Assembly: GCA_963678675.1 (NCBI GenBank)
Contig: OY783200.1
Span: forward strand, 21,404,190-21,468,189
Direction: 5' to 3'
DNA from: Xiphydria camelus
Lineage: Eukaryota; Arthropoda; Insecta; Hymenoptera; Xiphydriidae
Length of the DNA: 64,000 nt
Below are positions 41,955 through 53,152 of the stretch, piece by piece (within the stretch, counting starts at the first letter, position 1; every line of letters starts with the position of its first letter). A program made the position numbers and the translations under genes. Below the pieces are notes generated by a model that was not told the DNA's origin, searched no databases, and worked only from the letters and a program-made list of their open reading frames with translations.

Positions 41955-44095
41955 ATGTATCAGCTGCTCACGTTCTGAGCTACGTCATAGCCTATCCCTT
42001 CTCCTGCGACCTGGCCGAAGTGAGGCAACCGTTTATTTAAGTGACTGTGGGCTCCTTTGCCCTCGCGAGGTATATCAATATTTGCCTTGCGGTTTCTCCA
42101 CGACGGATTCTGCTAGGTCCGATCGTTTTTTTTCGAAACGAAAGAAAGCAGGGTAAAATGGAACATTCGAGTTGGCCCCTGATGACCGTGGGTACTAATG
42201 GAAAGCAGGGGCCAGTGGAAAAATCCCGCTTTACTCTGCCTTCCACTACGAAAGAGAGATTCATTTTGAGATAGAAGTGGTCGAATTTGAAAACTGATCC
42301 AACGCAGATGCAGCCTCCCAGGATGTCGCATGAGCGACGTCCTGGGAGCCCCTGGCAAGCTGACTAATTTTTCACTTCCGGAGCCATCGCGGTCGCTTCC
42401 GTTCGATTAGGCGTCGCGAGCGTTATCAACGCTCGGCGGATCTTCGCTCGTCGCCGCACGTACGCCTCGTTGGGAGGCGTTAATCGTCGCCGATAAAGAC
42501 TCTTTAGACCCAAGATAAGTGCCGACTTTCAGGCGATAAGTGCTCCGGTGATGGGTTTGTCAGATCGCGCCGCGCAATTTGTCACTTTAATGCCAAGGCA
42601 GGTAGAGATAAAGGGGCTGGAGGTGGGACGGATATATGTATATATTAAACGCGTTATAGGCCCTATACACCGGCGAACAAATTGCACAACAGAGTTTGTT
42701 TCACAAACAAATGTATAGTGTATGGTCTTGTTTGACGTGCTGCGCAATGAGTTGCAGAAATTCACAATTGTTTGAAATTAGTTGTACAACGAGCGGCGTT
42801 GTGCAATTATTGCGTCGTGTATGGGCTTTCTTGCGACGCCAGAGTTGCTCCCTCCGAACGAACTGCGCTCTTAGGCGTTCAGCCGGAGTCGCTCTTTCCG
42901 AGCGAACAACACCTTTAGTCGCCGTTCATTTGTTATCAGTAACTGCCCAATAATGCCTATTAAATCATCTGTTTTCGAGGTGCTTTGACGCAATTCATTT
43001 TGCGATGTTATCGTATGTACCTACACGACGGAAAGCTACTGGAGTTTGCATAAACTTGCGTATAGTGTATGGACAGCCTTTTTTGCACAACGTTAGTTTG
43101 GCAATTTGTTCGCACTTGCGTATACTGTACGGACGACCTTGTTTGCACAGCGTTAGTTTGCGCAATTTGTTGTACAACGTTAGTTTGCGCAACTTGTTCG
43201 CAGGTGTATGGAGCCTATTACAGCGTGGTCGTTCTCGCGCGTGCGATATATGCAATATGTATGGATCTGTTGGGAGAGGGAAAAAGAAAGAGGAAAGAGA
43301 GATAGAGAGCGACTAGAATTGTTGATATGGAGCGGAACCTCCCTCTTCAAGCCGTTTCCCACTTCCCATCTCCCGCAGTCGTTTCACGGCGTCGTAAGAG
43401 AAATAGAAGACGGGGTGCGTTTAGGAAACTACTCTCTGCAGAGCTCTTTGACCCGCGTGCGACGCAACGCCACACGGATCGCGTTTTCCTCGTTGGATGT
43501 TGCATTTGTCATAATTATCGCGCGATCCGTTGCCCGCCTTTTGGATTTCGCTATTTCCGGCGAGCGGTAATTGCCGGCCGGAAGGAGCTACGCTCTTAGC
43601 GCGGGGATTTTGCGCGGAAGAAAGTGAATTCGAAATTTATCCGGTGATATTTTTTACCAGGCATTTAAACAATCACAATTGCGTTTGTAGAAATAGAAAT
43701 GCGAGCGGCGATTGATATTTATGATTTTATGCCATGCACTCTAAATTGTGAAATATTTGTCTGTTAAATTTAATACAATGTAATATTTCTTTTAGGAATT
43801 CGTCAAGAATAGTTGGGCTCTGAATTTAATGCAATGCACCAAATCCAGATGTCAGAATGTATCTCGAGCTTAATTACACGCAAATTAAATGACATCCCAT
43901 ATGCACCACGCGTGCTTTTCATTAAATGCAATTCGTGTAATCGAGCTGGGAATATTTTCACATCGAGTTCGTTGTATTAAACATAACGGGATTGTCTCTG
44001 CGTTAAATTTAATATAATATACGCTTTAGAAATCGATTAAAAAATATTGTCCATTGTGTGGATTCAATGCTTCCCTTGAAATTTTCACTCTGATT
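41955..44095. repeat. Duplicated unit B, copy 1
   Basis: It runs from gtatcagctgctcacgttct to gaaattttcactctgattg and matches 55014-57153 nearly base for base. It has no supported gene. It contains the element also found alone at 38392 and a 557-bp MITE at 42659-43215. Open frames here are mirrored in the other copy simply because the DNA is duplicated. Confidence 0.88.
42659..43215. mobile_element. 557-bp MITE in unit B, copy 1
   Basis: The ends ggccctatacaccggcgaac and the inverted gttcgcaggtgtatggagcc are imperfect TIRs that continue through aaattgcacaac / gcgcaactt. The interior carries short tandem repeats of ttgcacaacgttagtttgcg. The same element sits at 55718-56274, so it was inserted before the duplication. 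Confidence 0.8.
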
Positions 44096-44189
44096 GAAAA
44101 ATTTCAAATTCAATTACACGCATCTCAAGTGAATACAGAGATACTTTGATACAAAATGCACACGTGCAATCAATTTCGAGTATATCGTC

Positions 44190-44600
44190 CATGGAAAAAT
44201 TATATATTTGAGATAGAAGAAAAGAATATTTTAAATAGGTATCTGTGTGTGTAATGAGTATTTAAAATATATACGTTTTTACCGCTTTTTGTATACCTTC
44301 CTCGCAAATACTTAAAACATATTTTATACATTTTAAATATATTTTGAGTGTTAACAAAAAATATATTTTTCTTTATACATTCGCAGTATATTTCAAATAT
44401 ATATACACATATATATATATATATATATATATATGTTTAAAATATATGAAAAATATATTTTAAGTACTCGCGAAGTATGTAGGTATACAAAAAGCAGCAA
44501 AAACGTATATATTTTGAATACATGTTATATGTATTTGAAATATTATACTTCTTTTTATATATCTCAAATACATAACTTTTTCATTGGAGATATACAGTGA
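44190..44600. repeat. AT-rich repeat related to 1-390
   Basis: Repeated ttaaatatattt units plus an (AT)n tract at about 44401-44433. Shared phrases with window positions 1-390 include tttttgtata and aaaaacgtatata. Confidence 0.6.
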
Positions 44601-44966
44601 AAAGTATTATACGTTACATTGAATTTATAATGCGTACATCTTTCGGCATCGGTGAGTGGAGACTATATGCTGTGTGCGTTACACGTCGCGACATCTGTTG
44701 TTATAAATGTGGCGAATTTCTTAGCTAGATAATACGTCTATTGTATAGCAAAGGAGTAAAAATTGAAGAATAATTGTTGATTTTAGTGCAATATAATTAG
44801 TTTTTGAAGGCAATACATTGTGATATAAGAATATTTATCGATTCGGCTGCAAAAAGGTAAATTCGATATTCAATTCTTTGTGTAGATATTTAGCATAATA
44901 CTACAAATTTAGAGGTTATGAAAACGTAAACATTGGATTGCGAAAAATTGATATAATTAAAAAACA

Positions 44967-45189
44967 CAAAACGTGTGGCCGCCACACGCGGAAGAAGTGT
45001 GAAACTTCGATATCAGTTTCTCTGAATTTGATTCCGGGGTGGTATTATTTTGAATTGGCTCTATACAAGTCTTTTACACAATGCTTCTCTTCGTAGAGCC
45101 AATTGAAACTAATACCACCGGAATCAAATTCAGAGAAACTGATATCGAAGTTTCACACTTCTTCCGCGTGTGGCGGCCACACGTTTTGC
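44967..45189. mobile_element. Near-perfect hairpin element, about 90-bp arms
   Basis: The left arm caaaacgtgtggccgccaca continues through gaagaagtgtgaaacttcga and tcagtttctctgaatttgat. The right arm is its reverse complement with very few mismatches. The loop is about 45 bases. Arm identity this high suggests a recent insertion. Confidence 0.85.
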
Positions 45190-47480
45190 GTCTTTTTTTG
45201 TAATATAAATTTCAGGATCAACACTTTTCAATAATTCCTAAATATTCAATAATAGTCCTAAATGCTAGATTTATGGTAAGACTAAACAGTCCTCTTAGTG
45301 GAGGTGCGACACTGCGTCGCCTCATAATAGGAACAATATAGTTTTCATCGCCCGAAGAAACCCTCTCGAGCAACACAAACCAGACGCCCTCTGCACAGTC
45401 TAAACAGCGATTGATTTTTGCATCATTTTTCTTCAGTTTCAAGTTAATAACTGTAACATGTGCGATCAAGAGTTGATCTCCTCGAGGTCGTAAATCCCGA
45501 AGGCACTACTGCGTGACACGAATAGTGACCGAAAACGTAGAGTGGTGGATTTAAGCCGTATCGGGGTTAATTGAAATGATTTAACACTGCACTCACAATA
45601 TTACTGGTGATTATATTGGATTCAAAGAGATACAGTAATTCCGTGATGTAGCCGTGGTTTACAATTAGATACACTGAGAGGTAGTTTTGAGGGAAAGGTG
45701 TGGGACTGCGACCGCATTCGCAACCCCCATTCACCAAAACATACCGCCGCCTGCCTCGCTGTTGCGACCGATGTACAGATGGTATCTAGATCAGTGCGTT
45801 TTACTTAGGTTGCGATAACAGTGAGCCTCGCCGCGTGAGTGATAGTCGCACGGCGGCCTGGCGCTCCAGCCTCGCAAAATCGACACATGTGTGTGTGGCT
45901 TGCCTGTGGCAAAGGCGATAGTCTACGTACGGTAGAGAGCGGTGGAATGGGGCAGAGTGAGCGGTGTATTGGGACCGTGCAACTGCTTGGAGGGGATACG
46001 GCGAACGATCGTGCGCAACTAGTGGTGAAGGCTTGAAGTTAGTGGGCACGTCTCTCCATACCTATAACACGCTGACTGCCAGCCACCACCGCTGCCGGGT
46101 TAAAGTACATTATATGGCGGTCAACGTGTCTGAAGGTGAATAAACCGGCCCTAAATGTTATGCTTACTGTTTATTGCAATTCTATACTTATAAATAATTG
46201 CTATAAAATACACCGGATGAAAAACATTCATATTGTTGTTCACTAATTGGTTTTGCCGAGGATTTCTATATTCTTGTCGTATTTGGTACTGTATAAAAGT
46301 GCCGATTTTTCGCCGACTACTGCCACCAGGTGTCACTGTACGGGTGTTGCACGGTCCCAATTGGGGCAGGGTCGAGAGCGCTGTATGAGTGAGGCACGGT
46401 CGGAAGCGCTGGAGTGTGTGGGTTTCGTTACGGACTCTCGTGTCGGCGCGCGCGATTTTAGTACCCTCAGCAAAGAAGTTTCACTTCAAAATATTCGAAT
46501 CATGAAGTTTTATTAAAATTAATTTGAGAAGGAATGAAGACGGTTTAGTATAATTTATCTGATGAGTTTGGAAAAAGGAAGTCTGAAATTTAGCTAAGTA
46601 AAGTTCCGCAATTCTCCAATTCGCGCGCACGATCGTTCTCCATCTCCCCCACTAGTCTGTCGCACAGTCCGAATACGGAAGAGATTCTCTTCTCTGTAGC
46701 GCTTCGGAGAAACGGGTGGGGCGCAACGCATTCATCTAGCTTGGAGGGTTCGCGATCGATGCCGGGAATAATGCAAACTAAATTACCCACGAGCCACACT
46801 GTGTCCTTACCACAAGACCGGCTTCCGCCGTGGCCGTAACCGAGCGCGCGACCTTCTCGCTCCTTAAACCCTCTCCACCTCTTTCGACCCCCTTCACCGT
46901 CGTCTCTCTTTCACCGGCAACCGATCCAATCCCGACATAAACTTGAATTATTACAGTGGAGAGATGTATGGCGGACATTTTTATACTAATATGCCACGTA
47001 CTTTGATTCAATCTTATTTACAGTGCTATCGGAGCGTTAAAAAAGGAATGCGGACAAGTTCAAAAATTGGTCACGTCGCGTAAGCTAACTGGCGTTAACT
47101 TCTGCTTCTTTTGCGAATGAAGAAAGTCACAAGGGCGAACTACAGAAATGTGTTAACGATTCGTATATTTTTCTTTCAAGTCCACCGATGTAAGAAATAA
47201 CAGACCGGTTTAAATGAAAATGTCACATAAATATTAAAACTCGTTTCATTTTCTACTCGCGGTAGGAATAGAAGATAACGTCAACGAGAGAAAATTAATA
47301 TTATAGCGCGACACAAAACCGCTGTATTTTTCGAGAAGGATAGGCTATACTTGAAAGGAACCACAAGCTCATGTGTTGAAACTTCGCAATACGTAAAAGT
47401 TCTTTTTATCGTTGGCTAATAAAGTTATTATACTTTCCCGAAGTTAGCACCGATGACCGTAAAATCATTTCAATTATGTA
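45190..47480. other. Stretch with no supported gene
   Basis: Mixed sequence. A phrase acggtcgagagcgct-type motif near 46370 recurs near 58390 (cacggtcgagagcgctagagt). No coding, RNA or clear repeat structure beyond that. Confidence 0.4.
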
Positions 47481-47481
47481 T

Positions 47482-47637
47482 AGGAGCCATTCAAGTATTA
47501 TGTCAACAAATTCCGCGAGAGAGATACCATATTTTAGTTTTCCTTGGTTACCGGCGTGAATAGCAGTGAGAGCTGGGGGCCAACTCGAATGCGGCATCTT
47601 TCCCGGATTTTGTTGACGTAATACTTGAAAGGCCCCT
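47482..47637. mobile_element. 156-bp MITE
   Basis: The left ggagccattcaagtattatg (then tcaaca) pairs with the right tgttgacgtaatacttgaaa (then ggcccc). The middle contains a ggttaccg / gggggccaac piece similar to the hairpin in unit B. Confidence 0.65.
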
Positions 47638-48336
47638 TAAACCAGTGCTTGAACAATTATTTGATAACTTGGAAAGAAAATAATATACCATTAATGTAAA
47701 TATTGAATTCTTTAAATATTCAGTTTACACTATCCTAATTCAACAGATACTGCCAAAGTTCATTCTGAAGGGAAAAATTCATCTGGGACATTGGAATGTA
47801 GCGCGGGGCATCAGGATTTTTCCACCACCGAGCTTTGTAGCAAGGCAAACTTTTTATTTCTAGTAATTAGATAGAATGAAAACAATTTTTTCCAAAAACA
47901 ATTAAATTAAATATCTCCCTAACCACGTAGACCGGGAGCAAAAAAATCCTTGTAGGTTTCTTTCCTGCAACATCGTAAGCTATCAAAATTCAAGAGTTTT
48001 AATATCGACGTCATCTTGCTAGAAACTTGCCCACTTAGTATGGGATGCTCCATATCCTTCTATAGCTGCTTAAGTTCGATTTAAAATTATGAACCACCCC
48101 TTTAAAGTTCTACTCCTCCGAAACATTTTTCATGCGAAGCGAAGTATAATAAACGCTTTCATAAAAGAGTTGTTTCATTCATAAAATTAAGTAACTTTAT
48201 CTAAAAGCTTCTAATCTGTTTTACTTCGTTTTCGATATAACAAACACCCGGACTTGACAAACCTAAAAAGCTATCTTTTAAATGCGTAATGCGAGATATT
48301 ATAAATGATATTAGAGTATACATTGAGAGTATTTCT

Positions 48337-48421
48337 ATATCTGTACCCGAGGATAAAAGTGTATTAAGTCCACTTAATACTTAATAGGACTTAATACACT
48401 TTTATCCTGGGGTACAGATAT
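48337..48421. mobile_element. Palindromic mini-element inserted in unit A copy 2
   Basis: ctgtacccgaggataaaagt at the left is the reverse complement of acttttatcctggggtacag at the right, with short arms and almost no loop. Copy 1 reads straight through the site (tttctatatgtaaa), and copy 2 shows atat on both sides, so a 4-bp target duplication fits. Confidence 0.75.
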
Positions 48422-48640
48422 GTAAACATGAAAATGACATATGGGGTTTTATTTATATGTCTTTATTAACTATAGAAATTTATTTAAATATTTAAATTCA
48501 AAGAGAACAAATATTCTCGTCAGCTACATGATGAATCATAAATGAATAATTAGACTCAATTGCTTTGCGCACACTTGCCCGATATGTGCGGTAAGTGAAC
48601 ATGTCTATGGGGACAAGTATATGCACCCTTTTCTGGACAC

Positions 48641-48760
48641 TTATTGTTCGTTGCAAACGTCACACACAAACGGACTTCCTTCATGGAGGGTACATTTGAA
48701 ATTATGCGCCCACTTCCTCACCGTACGTTTTTCCCACAGTAGCAACAGTGAAAGAAACAT
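48641..48760 (-). CDS. Possible 39-residue Cys-containing ORF (unit A copy 2)
   Basis: The frame begins MFLSLLLLWEK and contains KWAHNFKCTLHEGSP and a CDVC near the end. The equivalent frame in copy 3 is 37 residues, and copy 1 keeps the frame but has lost the ATG (ATC). The hydrophobic start is short for a signal peptide. The conserved frame may only reflect recent duplication, so this is a weak candidate. Confidence 0.22.
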   Translation of the reverse strand: MFLSLLLLWEKRTVRKWAHNFKCTLHEGSPFVCDVCNEQ

Positions 48761-49250
48761 TAAAATCATTTAATTACGGCGGTGTGCGGTCTTGACATTT
48801 TATACATATGACAATAAATGAATGGCGACTACGATGGCCATATACCTTTCTGGTCTAGAGTCATTCCATATATTTAATAACTCATTGCTGAATAAACGTG
48901 AAATAAATAAGGAAGCTACAGGAAATAACATTTAAACCTGCTAAATATTTATGTCAAACTGCAGCGGAGAAATTTAACGTACTTCTTGCAATCACGTTAA
49001 ATGAAAATAACCCTTGGAAACTTTCATTTGTTAAGCTATCGTATGCTCGCAGAAAACCCAACCGCGTATAATACTTATCCACTGCACACACGCTTAATCC
49101 AAATGACTCTAGATGGCGAGTCTGTGCTTGAATAAATTCTCAATATTTATAAAAACTATTCGAATCTAAACTAAATTATTCCTACATGCTCAGTGTATAA
49201 TCAACCCTTATGAATGTTTCAGTATCAACTATTATTTTCTCGATACATTT

Positions 49251-49308
49251 TTAGGACTTAGGACTTAAGGCTTAGGGCTTAGGACTTAGGGCTTTAGGGC
49301 TTAGGGAG
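49251..49308 (+). repeat. TTAGG-like heptamer tract (copy 2)
   Basis: Same tract as at 40736, with the unit series ttaggac / ttagggc essentially unchanged. Confidence 0.6.
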
Positions 49309-49354
49309 GTAAAAATGTTAATTAAAGAATCACAACGAAATAGATTTTACCTAT

Positions 49355-49360
49355 TTTATT
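49355..49360 (-). promoter_or_regulatory. AATAAA polyadenylation signal (peptide copy 2)
   Basis: AATAAA on the minus strand in gataataaaatagg, about 100 bases after the TAG stop of the peptide gene. Confidence 0.65.
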
Positions 49361-49459
49361 ATCTTTCTTCACATTAGTTTAAATATTTTGATCTATTATA
49401 AAAAGTACTTATGGAATGCAGTATGGCATCCACTTGTTACTTGTAGTTCTTCAATGTTT

Positions 49460-49639
49460 CTAAATCGGAACGCAATGTGGGATTGAAACAGTATGGCCAC
49501 CTATGTTTCGACGGGTGACCTTGCATACCTGTCCTGGGGGACAGAGGAAATTTTTACAAAGAAGCGGGCCGGAACCCTCACTGACCCCGCTGATCGCCAA
49601 GATTGTCAATACCAGTACGTAAAATGCGAGGAACTTCAT
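49460..49639 (-). CDS. Small secreted 4-Cys peptide, copy 2
   Basis: A complete 59-codon frame from ATG at 49639 to TAG at 49460. It starts with a signal peptide, MKFLAFYVLVLTILAISGVS, with cleavage probable near the following EGS. The mature part of about 36 residues has cysteines at 28, 33, 39 and 56 (C-x4-C-x5-C-x16-C), with a CPPGQVC core and a final PHCVPI. The CPxGxxC pattern resembles the start of follistatin-like or trypsin-inhibitor-like folds, but I do not recognise the family. A TATATAAG box lies 95 bases upstream of the ATG and an AATAAA signal lies downstream, so this looks like a complete single-exon gene. The role is unknown; secreted defence, venom-like or signalling peptides are all possible. 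Confidence 0.72.
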   Translation of the reverse strand: MKFLAFYVLVLTILAISGVSEGSGPLLCKNFLCPPGQVCKVTRRNIGGHTVSIPHCVPI

Positions 49640-49726
49640 ATTTCCAAATTGCCTTCAACAAATGACTATGCGATCCAGTGGAATGGGATCCAGTAGATGT
49701 GTGCCGATTGACCCGACATTTACTGT

Positions 49727-49734
49727 CTTATATA
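49727..49734 (-). promoter_or_regulatory. TATA box (peptide copy 2)
   Basis: TATATAAG on the minus strand, followed by gacagtaaatgtcgggtcaa, at the same distance from the start codon as in the other copies. Confidence 0.65.
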
Positions 49735-50098
49735 CTCACCTTGGTGACGTGTTTTTAAACAGATGATACAACCGGGATGACCCAGCGGAATCGATAATCA
49801 TCAACGTTATACTATTTTACATCATATTGTTTGCACTGACGGGGTCGCTTCTACGAGCCCGATCCCGCTTCAGTTGGCCCAGTTGTACAATTTTTCCGGT
49901 TATTGACACTTAATCAAGATAAGTCTACAGTTTATGTTAATATGCACGTTATTTATTTTTTAACCAACATTTTTACTGATTTTAAGACCTACCAGCAGTT
50001 TAATCATGTTACGATAACAAACTGCAAAAAAATGAAAAAAATATTGCAGCGTCTTGAAAAATTCACCACTGGGTAACATCGCCTTTGCTTTTAATAAC

Positions 50099-51507
50099 TG
50101 CCGCAATTCGTAATTAATTAATTAAATAATTAATTCGTAAGTAAGGCTCGCAATGCTCGAAATAGCCGGCGGATAAAATATGACCAAAAGCATTATTTTC
50201 TTCAATTCGGACTTTATTTTAAAATTGTAGGTACATTATGAAACATATAGTGCCGTGCAGTGTACTACAAAACAGTTTTACAATTACATTTCAGCCTAGA
50301 AAAAATATAAGGCAGCAGTAACTTTACAATTCAGTTAATAATTGTTATTTTAGTGGATGGGCCAACTGAAGCGGGACAGGGCTCGTAGATGACGAGACGC
50401 CTTCTATTCGTGCTTAGCGCCCTTTTCTAGAGATGGTATGAGGTCTTTTGGCGCTAGTACGCCTTCGTGCGTGGCACGAAATGGCCCCCCGTTAGACACG
50501 GCCTCCTGTTTACACTTTCACCTTTAGAGCCCAGGATGGTCGATAGATATCGACGAGCGGATGATGAATTCCAGATATTTATCAAAATTTTAAGATTATG
50601 GTCCGAAACTTGTTACTCGGTGATTTTCAGGGTCGCTCATTACGATGCTGATGTCAAAAGCGGTCTATTCTCAAATCCAAGATGGCGAATGCAATATGGC
50701 GGATGATGAATTCCAAACATTTTTAGAATTTGAAGATTATATAATCCTCGAGAGGAGACGGAAATTCCATCACTCCATTCGGCACTCGATTTTGCGTGGA
50801 GATAGATATAGGGTAACACGGACCAACATTGACACTGAGTTAACATTGACACATTTTCTGAATCTTATGGATAAGCAAGCCTGACTCTCCCTTTAGGTAT
50901 ATGATATAAGACGCATTTTATTTTACTACTTATCGCTTTTGAACAATGATTAAAAAAAAATAAATTCGGATGTCAATCTTACCCCATATTTTGTTTAAGA
51001 TTGACCCCTGTTAAAATGTTCGTCTATACTGCATGCAATCGGTTAAAAATCTCAATTTTTGTTTATTGCATTCCAAAATTGATATTAGTAGGTGATTTTG
51101 TATAGAGATTAAATTATACTAGTCATTTTATTTATAAATTTTTGCCACTTTAAAAAGACCTAAAGTTTCGAAAAGTTGTCTTCGTCGAAAGTAGGACATG
51201 CACGCCCACATGAAAACTTAACGACACTGAATCGGGCGATCATTATGAAAGCCACGTGCGGCGTCAGGTGGCAGTCCATATGCGGTATTTATTAAGGTAG
51301 ACAAGATACATTATCAAATCTGATAACTTCGGTTTACAATATATTTTGGACCAGTAAGTAAAGTGGTGTCAATCTATGCCCTTTTTACCTTACAGGGTGA
51401 GTTTTTTAAGAGTCATTGACAGGGCTGGAAGTTGATCACTTTTATACCCTAATTTTGATATTTTGACTTTTCATTTGTGATTTGAAAAGTTACACAATAG
51501 CAAAATT
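50099..51507. other. Spacer between unit A copies 2 and 3
   Basis: 50560-50720 repeats part of the A-B link (gggtcgctcattacgatgct, atggcgaatgcaatatggcg). Another short piece (gccaactgaagcgggacagg) is an inverted fragment of unit A 5' flank. No gene is supported. Confidence 0.45.
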
Positions 51508-51720
51508 AGGAAAATGATATATGGTTTTATTTGTATGTCTTTATTACCAGTAGACATTTATTTAAATATTTAAATTCAAAGAACAAACATTCGTCAGCTA
51601 CGTGATGAATTATAAATGAATAATTAAACTCAGTCGTTTTGCGCACACTTGCCCGATACGTGCGGTAAGTGAACATGTCTATGGGGACAAGTATATGCAC
51701 CCTTTTCTGGACACTTATTG

Positions 51721-51834
51721 TTAATTGCAAAGGTCACACACACACGGACTTCCTTCATGGAGGGTACATTTGAAATTATGCGCCCACTTCCTCCCCGTAC
51801 ATTTTTCCCACAGTAGCAACAGTGAAAGAAACAT
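51721..51834 (-). CDS. Possible 37-residue Cys-containing ORF (unit A copy 3)
   Basis: The frame begins MFLSLLLLWEKCTGRKWAHN and ends with SPCVCDLCN and TAA. It has six cysteines. It is homologous to the frame at 48641-48760. No splice link to the 59-residue gene is clear: the nearest acceptor-like AG lies in a purine tract. Confidence 0.22.
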   Translation of the reverse strand: MFLSLLLLWEKCTGRKWAHNFKCTLHEGSPCVCDLCN

Positions 51835-52327
51835 TAAAATCATTTAATTACGGCGGTGTGCGGTCTTGACATTTTATACATACAACAATAAATGAATGCC
51901 GACTACGATGGCCATATTATACCTTTCTGGTCTAGAGTCATTCCATATATTTAATAACTCATTGCTGAATAATCGTGAAATAAATAAGGAAGCTACAGGA
52001 AATAACATTTTACCTGCTAAATATTTATGTCAAACTGCAGCGGAGAAATTTAACGTACTTCTTGCAATCACGTTAAATGAAAATAACCCTTGGAAACTTT
52101 CATTTGTTAAACTATCGTATGCTCGCAGAAAACTCAACCGCGTATAATATTTATCCACTGCACACGCTTAATCCAAATGACTCTACATGGCGAGTCCGTG
52201 CTTGAATAAAAATTCTCAATATTTATAAAAAACTATTCGAACTTAAACTAAATTATTCCTACATGCTCAGTGTATAATCAACCCTTATGAATGTTTCAGC
52301 ATTAACTATTATTTTCTCGATACTTCT

Positions 52328-52388
52328 TTAGGACTTAGGACTTAGGCTTAGGTTTAGGCTTAGAACTTAGGGCTTTAGGACTTAGAGA
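52328..52388 (+). repeat. TTAGG-like heptamer tract (copy 3)
   Basis: The most degenerate of the three tracts, with ttaggact, ttaggcttagg and tttaggctta units. Confidence 0.55.
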
Positions 52389-52435
52389 GGTAAAAATGTT
52401 AATTAAAGAATCAGAACGAAATAGATTTTACCAAT

Positions 52436-52441
52436 TTTATT
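52436..52441 (-). promoter_or_regulatory. AATAAA polyadenylation signal (peptide copy 3)
   Basis: AATAAA on the minus strand in gataataaaattgg, 90 bases past the stop codon at 52531. Confidence 0.65.
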
Positions 52442-52530
52442 ATCTTTCTTCATTGGTTCAAATATTTTTATCCATTAAAAAGTACTTATGGAATGCAGTA
52501 TGGCATCCATTTGTTAGTTCTCCGATGTTT

Positions 52531-52710
52531 CTAAAGTTTAACGCATTCTGGGTAGTGAACAGCTTTACCATGTTCAAATCGAGTTTTGACAATGCATCTC
52601 TCTAATGCGCCACAAATGTGCCCATGACAAACATTCGGGATGGAACCCTCAATGACCCCACTGATCGCTAAGATTGTCAACACCAGTACGAAAAATGCGA
52701 GGAACTTCAT
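52531..52710 (-). CDS. Small secreted 4-Cys peptide, copy 3
   Basis: A complete 59-codon frame from ATG at 52710 to TAG at 52531, exactly as long as copy 2. The signal peptide is MKFLAFFVLVLTILAISGVI. Cysteines lie at 28, 33, 39 and 56, the same positions as copy 2. From residue 28 to the end only about 10 of 32 residues agree between the two copies, and five of those are the cysteines, a glycine or a proline, whereas the first 27 residues agree at 22 positions. The core reads VCHGHICGALERC and the end PECVKL. A TATATAAG box and an AATAAA signal flank the frame. Family and function are unrecognised. Confidence 0.72.
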   Translation of the reverse strand: MKFLAFFVLVLTILAISGVIEGSIPNVCHGHICGALERCIVKTRFEHGKAVHYPECVKL

Positions 52711-52791
52711 ATTTCTATATTGCCTTCAACAAACGACTATGCGACTCAACTGGAATAGTAGATGTGTGTTGATTGACCCGAGACTTATTGG

Positions 52792-52799
52792 CTTATATA
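52792..52799 (-). promoter_or_regulatory. TATA box (peptide copy 3)
   Basis: TATATAAG on the minus strand, 89 bases upstream of the ATG, followed about 25 bases later by gtcaatc as a possible initiator. Confidence 0.65.
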
Positions 52800-53152
52800 C
52801 TCACCTTGTTAATGTATTATATTTAATCAGATTGTACGACCGGAATGACCCAGAAGAATCAATAATCATTAACGCCATACTACTTTACATCATATTGTTT
52901 TCACTGACGGGGCCGCTTCTAGATGATGAGACGAGAAATTTTTAGAATTTGAAGATTATGATCCGAAACTTGTTACTCAGGTGTTTTCAGGGTCGCTCAT
53001 TACGATGCTGATGTCAAAATCGGTCTATTCGCAAATCCAAAATGGCGAATGTAATATGGCGGATGAAGAATTCCAGAAATTTTGGACAATAATCTTCAAA
53101 TTTGTATAAACTTCTGGACTTGTGTGTGACACGAAATATACCAAGAACGGCG

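Larger units (their letters stand above)
47804..50098. repeat. Duplicated unit A, copy 2
   Basis: Full-length match to 39354-41580. Differences include an extra 82-bp palindrome at 48337-48421. It contains an intact peptide gene. No unit B follows it; instead an unrelated roughly 500-base segment is present before a short link-like piece at 50560-50720. Confidence 0.85.
51508..52920. repeat. Duplicated unit A, copy 3 (left-truncated)
   Basis: It begins in the equivalent of copy 1 position 39920 (gaaaatgatatatggtttta) and runs to ctgacggggccgcttctag, so it lacks the left 570 bases of the unit. It contains an intact peptide gene and a TTAGG-like tract. Confidence 0.83.

Noticed and set aside
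43208..43570. 120-codon plus-strand frame repeated at 56267-56629
   Set aside because: Conservation is fully explained by recent duplication of unit B, and the frame has no domain or regulatory context.
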